64,000 nucleotides of DNA from Eptesicus fuscus (GCF_027574615.1 NC_072482.1:58923325-58987324); one strand, 5' to 3'. Positions 12,012 through 23,396 are shown, numbered from the stretch's first letter. Notes: a model not told the origin generated them from the sequence alone. A program made the numbers and translations.

Positions 12012-15000
12012 CGCACGATCGCCACCCGGGGGACGTGGCCGGGCACAGCCGGGCGCTCCGCCGGTGATCCAGGCAGCGATCGCCACCCGGGGGGACGTGG
12101 CCGGGCACAGCCGGGCGCTCCGCGGGTGATCCAGGCAGCGATCGCCACCCGGGGGGACGTGGCCGGGCACAGCCGGGCGCTCCGCGGGTGATCCAGGCGG
12201 CCATCGCCACCCGGGAGGGCATGCCCGGGCAGAGCCGGGCGCTCCGCGGGTGATCCAGGCGGCGATCGCCACCCGGGGGGGCGTGCCCGGGCACAGCCGG
12301 GCTCTCCGCGGGTGATCCAGGCGGCGATCGCCACCCGGGGGGGCGTGCCCGGACACAGCCGGGCTCTCCGCAGGTGATCCAGGCAGCGATCGCCACCCGG
12401 GGGGGCGTGCCCGGGCACAGCCGGGCGCTCCGCGGGTGATCCAGGCAGCAATCGCAACCCGGGGGGCGTGCCTAGGCACAGCCGGGCGCTCCGCGGTGAT
12501 CCAGGCGGCGATCGCCACCCGGGGGGGCGTGGCCGGGCACAGCCGGGCGCTCCGCGGGTGATCCAGGCGGCGATCGCCACCCGGGGGGGCGTGGCCGGGC
12601 ACAGCATGGCGCTCCCGCGGTGATCCAGGCGGCGATCGCCACCCGGGAGGGCATGCCCGGGCACAGCCGGGCTCTCCGCAGGTGATCCAGGCAGCGATCG
12701 CCACCCGGGGGAGCGTGCCCGGGCACAGCCGGGCGCTCCGCGGTGATCCAGGCGGCGATCGCCACCCGGGGGGGCGTGGCCGGGCACAGCATGGCGCTCC
12801 CGCGGTGATCCAGGCGGCGATCGCCACCCGGGGGGCGTGGCCGGGCACAGCCGGGCGCTCCCGCGGTGATCCAGGCGGCGATCGCCACCCGGGTGGGCGT
12901 GCCCGGGCAGAGCCGGGCTCTCCGCGGGTGATCCAGGCGGCGATCGCCACCCGGGGGGGCGTGCCCGGGCACAGCCGGGCGCTCCGCGGGTGATCCAGGC
13001 GGCGATCGCCACCCAAAGGGCATGCCCGGGCACAGCCGGGCTCTCCGCGGGTGATCCAGGCAGCGATCGCCACCCGGGAGGGCGTGCCCGGGCACAGCCG
13101 GGCGCTCCGCGGGTGATCCAGGCGGCGATCGCCACCCGGGGGGGCATGCCCGGGCACAGCCGGGCTCTCCGCGGGTGATCCAGGCGGCGATCGCCACCCG
13201 GGAGGGCGTGCCCGGGCACAGCCGGGCTCTCCGCGGGTGATCCAGGCAGCGATCGCCACCCGGGGGGGCGTGCCCGGGCACAGCCGGGCGCTCCGCGGGT
13301 GATCCAGGCGGCGATCGCCACCCGGGGGGCGTGCCCGGGCACAGCCGGGCTCTCCGCGGGTGATCCAGGCAGCGATCGCCACCCGGGGGGGCGTGCCCGG
13401 GCAGAGCCGGGCTCTCCGCGGGTGATCCAGGCAGCAATCGCCACCCGGGGGGGCGTGGCCGGGCACAGCCGGGCGCTCCGCGGGTGATCCAGGCGGCGAT
13501 CGCCACCCGGGAGGGCATGCCCGGGCAGAGCCGGGCGCTCCGCGGGTGATCCAGGCGGCGATCGCCCCCCGGGGGGGCGTGCCCGGGCACAGCCGGGCGC
13601 TCCGCGGGTGATCCAGGCAGCAATCGCAACCCGGGGGGCGTGCCCAGGAACAGCCGGGCGCTCCGCGGTGATCCAGGCGGCGATCGCCACCAGGGAGGGC
13701 GTGCCCGGGCACAGCCGGGCGCTCCGCGGGTGATCCAGGCGGCGATCGCCACCCGGGGGGGCGTGGCCGGGCACAGCATGGCGCTCCCGCGGTGATCCAG
13801 GCGGCGATCGCCACCCGGGAGGGCGTGCCCGGGCACATCCGGGCGCTCCGCGGTGATCCAGGCAGCGATCGCCACCCGGGGGAGCGTGCCCGGGCACAGC
13901 CGGGCGCTCCGCGGTGATCCAGGTGGCGATCGCCACCCGGGGGGGCGTGGCCAGGCACAGCATGGCGCTCCCGCGGTGATCTAGGCGGCGATCGCCACCC
14001 GGGGGGCGTGGCCGGGCACAGCCGGGCGCTCCCGCGGTGATCCAGGCGGCGATCGCCACCCGGGTGGGCGTGCCCGGGCAGAGCCGGGCTCTCCGCGGGT
14101 GATCCAGGCGGCGATCGCCCCCCGGGGGGCGTGGCCGGGCACAGCCGGGCGCTCCCGCGGTGATCCAGGCGGCGATCGCCACCCGGGTGGGCGTGCCCGG
14201 GCAGAGCCGGGCTCTCCGCGGGTGATCCAGGCGGCGATCGCCACCCGGAAGGGCATGCCCGGGCACAGCCGGGCTCTCCGCGGGTGATCCAGGCAGCGAT
14301 CGCCACCCGGGGGGCGTGCCCGGGCACAGCCGGGCGCTCCGCGGGTGATCCAGGCAGCGATCGCCACCCGGGGGGCGTGCCCAGGCCCAGCAGGGCTCTC
14401 CGCGGGTGATCCAGGCAGCAATCGCCACCCGGGAGAGCGTGCCCGGGCACAGCCGGGCTCTCCGCGGGTGATCCAGGCAGCGATCGCCACCCGGGGGGCG
14501 TGCCCGGGCACAGCCGGGCGCTCCGCGGGTGATTCAGGCAGCGATCGCCACCCGGGGGGGCGTGCCCGGGCAGAGCCGGGCTCTCCGCGGGTGATCCAGG
14601 CAGCAATCGCCACCCGGGGGGCGTGGCCGGGCACAGCCGGGCGCTCCGCGGGTGATCCAGGCGGCGATCGCCACCCGGGGGGGCGTGCCCGGGCACAGCC
14701 GGGCTCTCCGCGGGTGATCCAGGCAGCGATCGCCACCCGGGGGGGCGTGCCCGGGCACAGCCGGGCGCTCCGCTGGTGATCCAGGCGGCGATCGCCACCC
14801 GGGGGGGCGTGGCCGGGCCCAGCGGGCGCTCCCGCGGTGATCCAGGCAGCGATCGCCACCCGGGGGGGCGTGCCCGGGCACAGCCGGGCTCTCCGCGGGT
14901 GATCCAGTCGGCGATCGCCACCCGGGGGGGCGTGCCCGGGCACAGCCGGGCTCTCCGCGGGTGATCCAGGCAGCGATCGCCACCCGGGGGGGCGTGCCCG

Positions 15001-16285
15001 GGCACAGCCGGGCTCTCCGTGGGTGATCCAGTCGGCGATCGCCACCCGGGGGGGCGTGCCCGGGCACAGCCGGGCTCTCCGCGGGTGATCCAGGCAGCGA
15101 TCGCCACCGGGGGGGGCGTGCCCGGGCACAGCCGGGCGCTCCCGCGGTGATCCAGGCAGCGATCGCCACAGGGGGGGCGTGGCCGGGCCCAGCAGGGCGC
15201 TCCCGCGGTGATCCAGGCAGCGATCGCCACCCGGGAGGGCATGCCCGGGCACAGCCGGGCTCTCCGCGGGTGATCCTCGCCACCCGGGAGGGCGTGGCCG
15301 GGCACAGCCGGGCTCTCCACGGGTGATCCAGGCGGCGATCGCCACCCCGGGGGGCGTGGCCGGGCCCAGCCGGGCGCTCCCGCGGTGATCCAGGCAGCGA
15401 TCGCCACACGGGTGGGCGTGCCCGGGCACAGCCGGGCGCTCCGCGGGTGATCCTCGCCACCCGGGAGGGCATGGCCGGGCACAGCCGGGCTCTCCGCGGG
15501 TGATCCAGGCAGCGATCGCCACCCGGGGGGGCGTGCCCGGGCCCAGCCGGGCGCTCCGCGGGTGATCCAGGCGGCGATCGCCACCCGGGAGGGCGTGCCC
15601 GGGCACAGCCGGGCGCTCCCGCGGTGATCCAGGCAGCGATCGCCACCCGGGAGGGCATGCCCGGGCACAGCCGGGCTCTCCGCGGGTGATCCAGGCAGCG
15701 ATCGCCACCCGGGGGGGCGTGCCCGGGCACAGCCGGGCTCTCCGCGGGTGATCCAGGCAGCGATCGCCACCCGGGGGGGCGTGCCCGGGCACAGCCGGGC
15801 GCTCCGCGGGTGATCCTCGCCACCCGGGAGGGCGTGGCCGGGCACAGCCGGGCTCTCCACGGGTGATCCAGGCGGCGATCGCCACCCGGGGGGGCGTGGC
15901 CGGGCCCAGCCGGGCGCTCCCGCGGTGATCCAGGCAGCGATTGCCACCCGGGTGGGCGTGCCCGGGCAGAGCCGGGCTCTCCGCCGGTGATCCAGGCAGC
16001 GATCGCCACCCGGGTGGGCGTGCCCGGGCACAGCCGGGCTCTCCGCGGGTGATCCAGGCAGCGATCGCCACCCGGGGGGGCGTGCCCGGGCCCAGCCGGG
16101 CGCTCCGCGGTGATCCTGGCGGCGATCGCCACGGGGGGGGCGTGGCCGGGCCCAGCATGGCGCTCCCCCGGTGATCCATGATCCAGGCGGCTATCGCCAC
16201 CGGGGGGGCGTGGCCGGGCACAGCCGGGCACTCCTCGGGTGATCCAGGTGGCGATTGCCACCCGGGGGGGGGGGCGTGGCAGGAC
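12012..16285. repeat. 62-bp CpG-rich minisatellite array, about 69 units
   Basis: Near-continuous tandem array. Each unit contains 'gtgatccaggcggcgatcgc', then 'cacccggg' with a G run of 5-9, 'gcgtgcccgggcacagccgg' and 'gcgctccgcgg'. Unit length is mostly 61-63 bp and there are about ten CpGs per unit, so this 4.27 kb would score as a CpG island. Variants include 'cagcatggcgctcccgcgg' units, 'gggctctccgcggg' units and short units with an 18-bp deletion ('tgatcctcgccaccc' at 15271, 15448 and 15811). All minus-strand frames are open over long distances, because the unit lacks stops in that orientation. I regard these frames as non-coding. Confidence 0.95.
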
Positions 16286-16957
16286 TTGCCCAGCCGCTCC
16301 CAGGGTCCCTGGGAACATTGCAGGCATGTGGTTGCTGATTCCCAGACCAGGCCTCTGGCCACAGATTCATAGCTTTGCAGAGACCTAGGGCAGGGATCTG
16401 CTTTATCTGCAGAGAGACAGAGGTTCTGCAGTGCCCCCAAGACGTGGGTGGGCCCAGCCAGGGATCAAGGGGCATGGAAGGACTCCTGGCAGAGGGGCAA
16501 GGACCCTCACCCCTGAGGCGGGGGTTGAGTGGTGGAGCCACCTCAGTGGAGGGGTGCTGCACTGCAGGGTACTGGACTGACTGACGTGATTCAGAGAAGC
16601 TCCCAGTGCTAATGGGCCTAGCTCAGGTGGCCTTCACACTTCAGAGGCAGTGACTCCTGCTCCTGCCTTCACCCAAAAGCAAGCTCGCTACACCCTGCCC
16701 CATAGCAGAGCATGCCTAGGCAGTGAGTGGGAAGCCTTCCACCTGCTTCGGAGAAGGGGCGCAGTAAAGAATGCGGGGAGAGGAAAGAATGTGGAGCATC
16801 CGCAATGAAGAGGTGCTTGAGGAAGAGGCTGGGACGCCTGACTGGAAGGTTTGTTCTGTTTGCTGGGCCGCTGCCCCTTAGGAAGTGCAAAGAGCATGGC
16901 TCTGAGGGCTTCCTGTGTGCTCTGAGGGCTTCCTGAGTCAAGTTCCACAGCCAACTG

Positions 16958-17035
16958 GAATTGGCCTCAGTTTCCTGGTCTGTAAAATGGATGAAGCGTG
17001 TCCCAGTGCCTTCACTGATCTTTGATGGCCAATTG
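16958..17035 (+). repeat. MIR SINE fragment
   Basis: Sense MIR core 'cctcagtttcctggtctgta' followed by 'aaatggatgaag'. Confidence 0.7.
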
Positions 17036-17138
17036 AGATACTATATAAAGAAAATGAGGGAAGAAGTGAGAAAGAAAAGGAAGGACAAAAAAACACAAAA
17101 GAAAGATTGAAAGGAACCTGTAAACCCATTGTCACTTA

Positions 17139-17290
17139 AATAGGGAATATAGTCAGTAGTGTTGTAATGATGGTATGATGCCAGGTGGGTACTAGAAATA
17201 TCGGGGAACACTTTGTAAAGTATATGATTGTCTAACCACTATTCTGTAACTAATATAAAACCTGAAACCAATACAAAATAATGTTGAATG
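17139..17290 (+). mobile_element. Old L1 3' UTR fragment
   Basis: Recognised by 'agggaatatagtcagtagt', 'gtaatgatggtatgatg' and 'actaatataaaacctgaaac', the ordered strings of an old mammalian L1 3' end. Confidence 0.65.
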
Positions 17291-17599
17291 TAAAGAAATG
17301 AAAATTGGAGTGAAATTTTTATGAATTTCAAAGATTAAATAAAAGCTGTAAAGGAAGGAAGGGGAGAATAAAAAGTGTTTTTCATTTTGCCACTTCATTA
17401 AAAAGACAGTTGTCTTTATGTGGTGCTTTTATGCTTTTCTAAGTCATTATCTCATTTTAATTTCCGGGCAACTTAAATACAAGATAAGTATTCCCTCCAC
17501 TATTTAAAGAAAGGAAATCTTGGTGTCTGGTCCTAATGATTCAATCGTCAAGCCCTTATTGTAAAGCAGGGTTAGTAAAATTTTCTGTGCAGGGTCATA

Positions 17600-17924
17600 T
17601 CTATACTAATAAAAGCCTTGGGGGTGATCAGGCCAGCAGGGGAGGGTATTTGGGGGCAATCAGGCCTGCAGAGGAGCAGTTAGGGGTCAATCAGGCCAGC
17701 AAGGAAGCAGTTAGGGGGCAATCAGGCAAGTAGGTGAGCGGTTAGGAGCCAGCAGTCCCGGATTGTGAGAAGGATGTCCAACTGCAGGATTAGGCCCGAT
17801 TCCTGTGGAATCGGGCCTAATCCTGCAGTTGGACATCCCCCGAGGGGTCCCATATTAGAGAGGGTGCAAGCTGGGCTGAGGGACACCCTCCCCAGTGCAC
17901 GAATTTCGTGCACCGGGCCTCTAG
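17600..17924 (+). mobile_element. Non-autonomous Helitron (HeliBat-type), complete
   Basis: Starts 'tctatactaataaaag' after A (17599) and ends 'gtgcacgaatttcgtgcacc' plus 'gggcctctag', followed by T (17925). This gives the expected A|T insertion, with a 3' hairpin GTGCACGAA/TTCGTGCAC just before CTAG. The interior holds about four degenerate 31-35 bp tandem units ('caatcaggccagca...gcagttagggg') and a long perfect hairpin. It belongs to the same subfamily as 58478-58949. It encodes no Rep/helicase, so it depended on an autonomous partner. Confidence 0.95.
17772..17838. repeat. Perfect 32-bp inverted repeat with 3-nt loop
   Basis: Arms at 17772-17803 and 17807-17838 are exact reverse complements (one arm includes 'actgcaggattaggcccgat'), separated by 'tgt'. 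A transcript would fold into an uninterrupted 32-bp stem. The stem is internal to the Helitron and separate from the short 3'-terminal hairpin. Confidence 0.97.
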
Positions 17925-17995
17925 TTATTAATAAAAAACAATTAACACAGTTAGTAAAGTAGGAAAGGCAATAAATACAACTTTATTTACAATTT

Positions 17996-19090
17996 TGAAG
18001 CAAAAGCTTAAAGGAAAAGGAATTTGGAGGTGTCATAAACGAAGGGCAGCCAAATCTAATATAAAATGCCCTCGGTGAGAAGCCACAGGGCTTTGACAAG
18101 TCTCCGCTCCTCTGTGCCTTCTTCTCATCTATAAAATATGGAGATTGTGCCAGAAAAGCCGGCGTTTCCTTCAGCAGTAACACTTGAGATTCCTTGGGGC
18201 CTCTTTCCAAGGTTTTTTCTCAATTCCCATCGCATTCTTGGTGAGAGTCTCAGGAAACTACGGTTGTTCTCGGCGGGGTCCCGTGACTGCTTTGCCCAGG
18301 AAGCCTCAGATCATGACTCTGGAATGAAGCCCCTCCTTTGGGTAGCCATTCTTTTCAAAACCCTTTTCAAAAATGTCTCGTGAAACTAGCCGTCTCCCAC
18401 CTTCTTGGGTCTTCCCCATTGAAAGAAACAGTAAGCTTGGGTAGCCACCCCAACCTTCACAAACTTCTTTTTTCAGCCAAAATGCTAGAACTGAGAGACA
18501 GCAATATGTGGTCCCTGGAGAACATTTGACCCTTAAAAAAAGGAAATAATGAATCATCTCTACATAGTGAAGAGGGGCCACTTCTGGGAAAGCTTCGATG
18601 CAGGCTGTGTGACCAGCGAAAGGCACAGGCAGAATGGGCAAAAGGCACAGAATACAGGTTACAGTTGTTTCTACCCTGAAGCAACCAAATCAGGAAGTTC
18701 TCAAGGAAGTTATTTCAAAAGCAGTGTTGGGAATTTGGAGCATGGGAAAAATTATTGCCTTTTTTTTTTTTTTAATAATTAGAATTATTTCACACAAGGC
18801 CGGCCTGAAATTAGAAGCCAAGAGCCCTTCTTGAACAACTCTAGCTAGGAGTTCAGTTCTCCAGTGGGCTGCACAGATACAGATGAGATTGCAGAGGGGG
18901 CGTGGAGAGCATTGAATACCCTGAATTCTGCTGTATTTGAGTTTCAGAGTAAGTGAAGGTTCTCTTTAGATATATTCATTAGGACTTTACATTTGTAGAT
19001 AGGATAGAGAAGTGAAAGGGAAAACATGCAAAGAATTGAGCCTTTGTGGCAAAGGAGGAAATTTCCCTCCACCCTTCTAGGCTCTTCCAG
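17996..19090. other. No gene recognised
   Basis: Unassigned DNA with a weak sense MIR-like string near 18090-18150 ('ttctcatctataaaatatgg'). Overlapping open frames on both strands at about 18138-18684 are short and have no family resemblance. Confidence 0.45.
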
Positions 19091-19560
19091 CTGGTCTAAT
19101 TATTAAATCGACATGAGACAGATTAACGAGAGAAAATAACCAAAGTTAATTATATACAAATATGTGAGAACCCCACATACATGAGAGAGTGGGAGACAGA
19201 AAGGGAAAATTAAATACATATGGCACCTTGAGCCACGGAATGAGGTAAGAAAGAATCGTGGGGCTTCAGAGGGGAGGAAGGTCATTCAAAGGACGGTAAG
19301 AAGAGCACATGTTCAGTAATTAGAAGCTTGCCCTACCCTATAGCTAAGTCATAAAAAGTTATTTCTGGTGGTAATTCTTATTATGAGCAAGGCCCCAATT
19401 TAGATTCTTTAAGGGAGAGGTAAGCATTTCTCCTAAGCCCGCAGGGTCTCCATTGCCTTCTGAGGCCTATTCTGAACATTTCACCTTCAGTGTCTAGAGG
19501 CCTTGGTAGTTACAACACGGTGGCATATTCTGGTTGTCCAAGAAGTTGCTGGATTCCACG
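19091..19560 (-). mobile_element. ERVL-type LTR fragment
   Basis: Antisense copy of an old ERVL-like LTR. The string 'gacatgagacagattaacga' corresponds to the reverse of the 'ctcttgttaatctgtc' motif seen in the sense copies at 28600, 51850 and 59170. It is an ancient endogenous retroviral LTR without coding sequence. Boundaries are approximate. Confidence 0.6.
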
Positions 19561-19795
19561 TCTGTGGATATAAAGTTCAGCACTCAAAGACCCAATTGCT
19601 ATTCATTCATATTACACAGAATAAGGCCTGAGGGGACTCATTTTAAATGCCAGCAGTGGAGAAGGAGGGGCTGAGGGGAAAAGGGGAAAGGAAACATTGA
19701 TTTCTTACTTATCTGCTTCCATGTGCTTTATTTTGTGTAACAGATACTTATTCCCTTTAAATGTTTTCAAACCATTTTTAAAAATCCTCATTGAG

Positions 19796-20048
19796 CCCTA
19801 GCCAGTTTGGCTCAGTGGATAGAGCTTCGGCCTGTGGCTAAAGTGTCCCGGGTTCTATTCCAGTCAAGGGCACATACTTCTGTTGCAGGCTCCTCCCCAA
19901 CTGGGGCCCTGGTCAGGCTCGTGCAGGGAGGCAACCAGTTAATGTGTTTCTCTCACATCGATATTATTCTCTGTCTTTCCCTCTCTCTTCCACTCTCTCT
20001 AAAATCAATGGAAAAATATCCTTGGTTGAAGATTGAAAAAATAATAAT
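19796..20048 (+). mobile_element. Ves SINE
   Basis: The head is 'ccctagccagtttggctcag', a B-box-like 'gggttctattcc' follows, and the tail is 'atggaaaaatatccttgg' plus A-rich sequence with ATA units. The target duplication is 'aaa(a/g)tcctcattgag' at 19781-19795 and 20049-20063. Confidence 0.93.
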
Positions 20049-20063
20049 AAAGTCCTCATTGAG

Positions 20064-22345
20064 TCATTCAACTGCATGAAAGAAACAAGTGCCATGACAA
20101 TGCTTTGGGGAACCGGGTTTGGCCAGAATCAGTTGTCTTCAATTATCTAACCAGAGCTTCTGCTGTCTGCCGAAGCCACCCCTGAGCATTTATGTCACCT
20201 GTTCTTCCCCCCACTTCTGCAGAGATGATTTGCAAATAAAGTCCCTTTGCTGACCTGCCCTTGGGATTGAGGTACGAGTGGGAGGCCAGAAGGGCAGTGT
20301 GGAAAGAGGTCCTGGGGGGTTGGGCAGGGAGCCCAGGGTTGAGAGAGCCAAGGCCGGCCAACGAGGTCAGAGACACCACACCTTTGCTGGGACTCTCCAC
20401 CTCTGTCTTCTCCTAGATCCTAGAAAGTAAAGCACTTTCAAGGCTGAAACCCCGCCTGCAGAACAAGGCAGGTCCTGAGCAGCCATGGAAGCTGGCTCCA
20501 GGTGAGTGAGAACCCATTGGGCTGAGAGGGGTGCCGGGAAGAGAGTGGGGATCAGCTGGGAGGGATTCCCCTGCCAGGAGGCCAGAGACGCTCAACGGTG
20601 CAGCAGATTTCTTGCTAAGAGAAGGTCTAGACAGCAGTATTCCCAGGGATCCTGCTGCCCAGCTAACAGGTGTTGTTGGTTTTTGTTGTTGTTCCTTAAG
20701 TCTCCTTCAAAATTCTGGGTTAAAATGTGCCCTCTATGTAATTTTTTTACCTGCTGGGGAAGAAGGGTAGAGAGGAATAGAATTTATGTGGGGTAAATCC
20801 CATATACTTAATGTGTGCCTTTCTCTCCTATCCCAAATAAAAGCTATATCACCTTTGGATGTTTCCAGCATGTATATTTTGCATGTACAAATACACAGAA
20901 TTATCCTCTGAGTTAGACTTTCCTATGTTTCTACTGCCCCAAGAACCCTACTTCTTGTCTAAGTTCATCTCTGATCCCTTCCGACTGCTTTCACTCCCTT
21001 CAGCCTCAAATCCCGTACCCAAAGACTGAGTCTGGGTCTTTAGATAGCTCTGTAACTCGATACCAAATCCTCAATATTGTTCTAAAATTTGAATTGGAAG
21101 TTACAACCTTTCCACTTCTACAGTCTGTTCTGAAACAGACTCTGGAGCAGGAGGCACGGGACGGTTGATTTCATCAGCATCATCAGATTGATGGCCTTGA
21201 CCATCCTTTTTCATGAGTTTGATTGATCATTGGAGTCCTTCCATGGAACATCTACCTTTGTCTGCTTCTTACAGGCAAAAGACAAAAATTGAACTGTTTC
21301 ATGTCTGGCATCACCCCCAGAAACTTAATGGGGCTGGGGGATCCTAAGGACCAGTGCCCTGACCAGGCAGACTCCCAGGGGAGGGATGCTGGAAGGGGTT
21401 TCACTTTGGTGAAAGGCCTAATTGTTGCTGCTCAGACCTGTCCCATTCTGCCAAGTTCCTGTCCCACATCCGCTGTGTCTCTCCCTCCATACCCCATATA
21501 AGCAGCAACTTAAACATAAGTGGATTCGAAAAGTAAATCCAAAACATCGGAATCAGCCAGGTCTTCAATCCCCAACCCAGCATCACTATAGTGTCTTATA
21601 GGTGATAAAGAAAGATATTGGGGGGGGGGGGTCTCCATTTGCATCTCTCTCATGAAAGCTGGGCCGATTGAAAAATAAAAGTAGCAAGCTGGTAGAAACC
21701 TTGGATCTGTGCTTTAAAGCTGAAGAAATACGCCTTTTGAATAAACTGCAAAATAAAAGACAAGGGGAAAATTGAAGGGGACTTTTGTACAGATTCTTTC
21801 TTATCATTTCATGACATGGTTTTCACATCAGATATTCAACAGCCCATCAATCTGATGATGTTACAATTAGTCCCACTTCCAAACCTGATTAGCCACTCTG
21901 GTCTTGTTTCTTACAAATATTAATTTTAGATTTTTCTCAATTAGGGCTAAATGTCAACTAAATTGTAATACATGAAAAGTGTTATTAATGTTATCATAAT
22001 AACAACTTATGTTCCCTCCACATTAAAGCATGTAACACATTTGCCTAAAACCCTTTTGAAACCCTTTTCTTCCCAATTTCAAAAGGGAAGCAAAAGATCC
22101 TGGAACTGAATATGAATGAAACAGTTTGTCAAGAGCTTTGCAAATGTTGTCCTAATTCATGCAAAATCAAATTTATCTCCATTAGGTTAAGTTTAACTGG
22201 TTCAGATTCACAAGGTTGCCAAAGATGGGGTGTTAAACTCCTTTAAGAAATAATTTTGGAAATACCCATTGAATTTTCACACTCGTCTATTTGAACAGTC
22301 AAAGGCCCTTTATGAATTAGCAATGAGATTGGACAGAACTGGTTT
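20064..22345. other. No gene recognised
   Basis: About 2.3 kb with no repeat that I can name and no convincing exon. It includes an 11-G run at about 21620-21630. Open frames of 60-96 codons at 20143-20796 overlap on both strands and lack family resemblance. Confidence 0.45.
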
Positions 22346-22353
22346 TCCTTGGG

Positions 22354-22598
22354 CAGTGGTCGGCAAACGCATTAGTCAACAGAGCCAAATATCAACAGTA
22401 CAATGACTGAAATTCCTTTTGAGAGCCAAATTTTTAAAACTTAAACTATATAGGTAGGTACATTGTTATTAACTTAATTAGGGTACTCCTTCAATTGCAC
22501 TGCACGTGCGCGCCCGCACGAGGTATTTTGTGGAAGAGCCACACTCAAGGGGCCAAAGAGCCACATGTGGCTCTCAAGCCGCGGTTTGCCAACCACTG
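22354..22598 (+). mobile_element. Non-autonomous hAT element (MITE-like), intact ends
   Basis: Terminal inverted repeats 'cagtggtcggcaaac' and 'gtttgccaaccactg' bound 245 bp. A perfect 8-bp target duplication TCCTTGGG flanks it (22346-22353 and 22599-22606). The interior includes 'gagccacatgtggctctcaa', itself palindromic. No transposase is encoded. Confidence 0.96.
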
Positions 22599-22606
22599 TC
22601 CTTGGG

Positions 22607-23157
22607 GATTACGTAAGATATTTTATTTTTAATCAGAAGCCTAAAAAGTGTGATAAATATCGGTGCCTTGAATTAAGTCTGCATAAGACCTCAGGAAAAA
22701 GTTCTTATCAAAGAACCAATGAGATTAAAGGGATGGGGGGCGGGGGGACAGATTGGAGAAATCTTGGCTAAAATTCCTCGCCATGAAAATCTGGTATCTT
22801 ATGTAAAGAAGAGAAATGGGACACACACACTTCCACATGATCAGCCTCGGACTAGAGGAAGTCCCCAGTCACTGGTCCTGAAGCTAACCTTACATTTCTG
22901 TTCTGAACCAGTTCTAGGAATTAAATTCAAAGGCGGAGTGTAGGATTTTATCTGATGGAAAAACGAATTGGAAACATCTTCAATTTTGGAAAAGTATATA
23001 AAAAAATTAAAACTAGGCTGTATCCAACAACTCAATAACCTAGATATATAATAACTGCTAATATTTCAGGTGTTTCTGGCCAATATTTTTAAGAAAGAGA
23101 GCTGGGTCCGCGCGTGTATGTGTGTGTGTGTGGGGCAGGGGGGGGTGATCTTGTTTT
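22607..23157. other. No gene recognised
   Basis: Unassigned. It ends in a short GT-rich and G-rich stretch (23113-23147). Confidence 0.45.
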
Positions 23158-23173
23158 AAACACAATTGGAATT

Positions 23174-23396
23174 TACCCTAACCGGTTTGGCTCAGTGGAT
23201 AGAGCATCGGCCTTTGAACTGAAGGGTCCCAGGTTTGATTCTGGTCAAGGGCATGTAACTTTGGTTGCGGGCACATCCCCAGTAGTGGGTGTGCAGGAGG
23301 AAGCTGATCGATGTTTCTCTCCCATTGATGTTTCTAACTCTCTATCCCTCTCCCTTCCTCTCTGTAAAAAATCAATAAAATATATTTTAAAAAAAC
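23174..23396 (+). mobile_element. Ves SINE
   Basis: Well preserved: 'accctaaccggtttggctca', 'aggtttgattctggtcaagg' and tail 'atcaataaaatatatttt'. A perfect 16-bp target duplication AAACACAATTGGAATT lies at 23158-23173 and 23397-23412. Confidence 0.97.

Larger units (their letters stand above)
16286..17568. other. Ordinary DNA between the array and the next Helitron; no gene
   Basis: About 1.28 kb that contains an MIR piece (about 16958-17035) and an old L1 tail (about 17139-17290), plus an MIR-like antisense stretch near 17440-17520. GC content falls sharply from the array to normal values. It looks like host DNA rather than transposon-specific sequence. That matters for deciding whether a Helitron picked it up. 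Confidence 0.6.
17569..17995 (+). mobile_element. Old hAT-type remnant split by a Helitron (tentative)
   Basis: Left part 'cagggttagtaaaattttct' resembles the terminus of a common mammalian hAT family (consensus CAGGGGTCAGCAAAC...). To the right of the Helitron, 'agttagtaaag' and 'aactttatttacaa' look like the interior of the same family in the same order. About 25 bp of AT-rich sequence just after the Helitron is not explained by this. If correct, it implies that the Helitron at 17600-17924 inserted here on its own. Confidence 0.45.

Noticed and set aside
12012..16285. CRISPR-like array
   Set aside because: There are no unique spacers, units abut directly, and the context is a mammalian genome full of SINEs and L1.
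11849..16440. Minus-strand open frames of 1345, 859 and 819 codons over the 62-bp array
   Set aside because: All minus-strand frames are open because the repeat unit happens to lack stops in that orientation. The frames shift wherever a unit is 61-62 bp instead of 63 bp, the products are low-complexity Pro/Gly/Arg/Ala text, and there is no promoter or splice evidence. A minisatellite explains everything.
16286..16640. Possible exon or captured gene piece just after the array
   Set aside because: Frames at 16191-16584 overlap on both strands, show no domain, and begin inside the repeat array. Only a homology search could revive this.
21618..21632. G run as a quadruplex regulatory site
   Set aside because: A single G tract without the four spaced runs that would be needed; nothing nearby suggests function.
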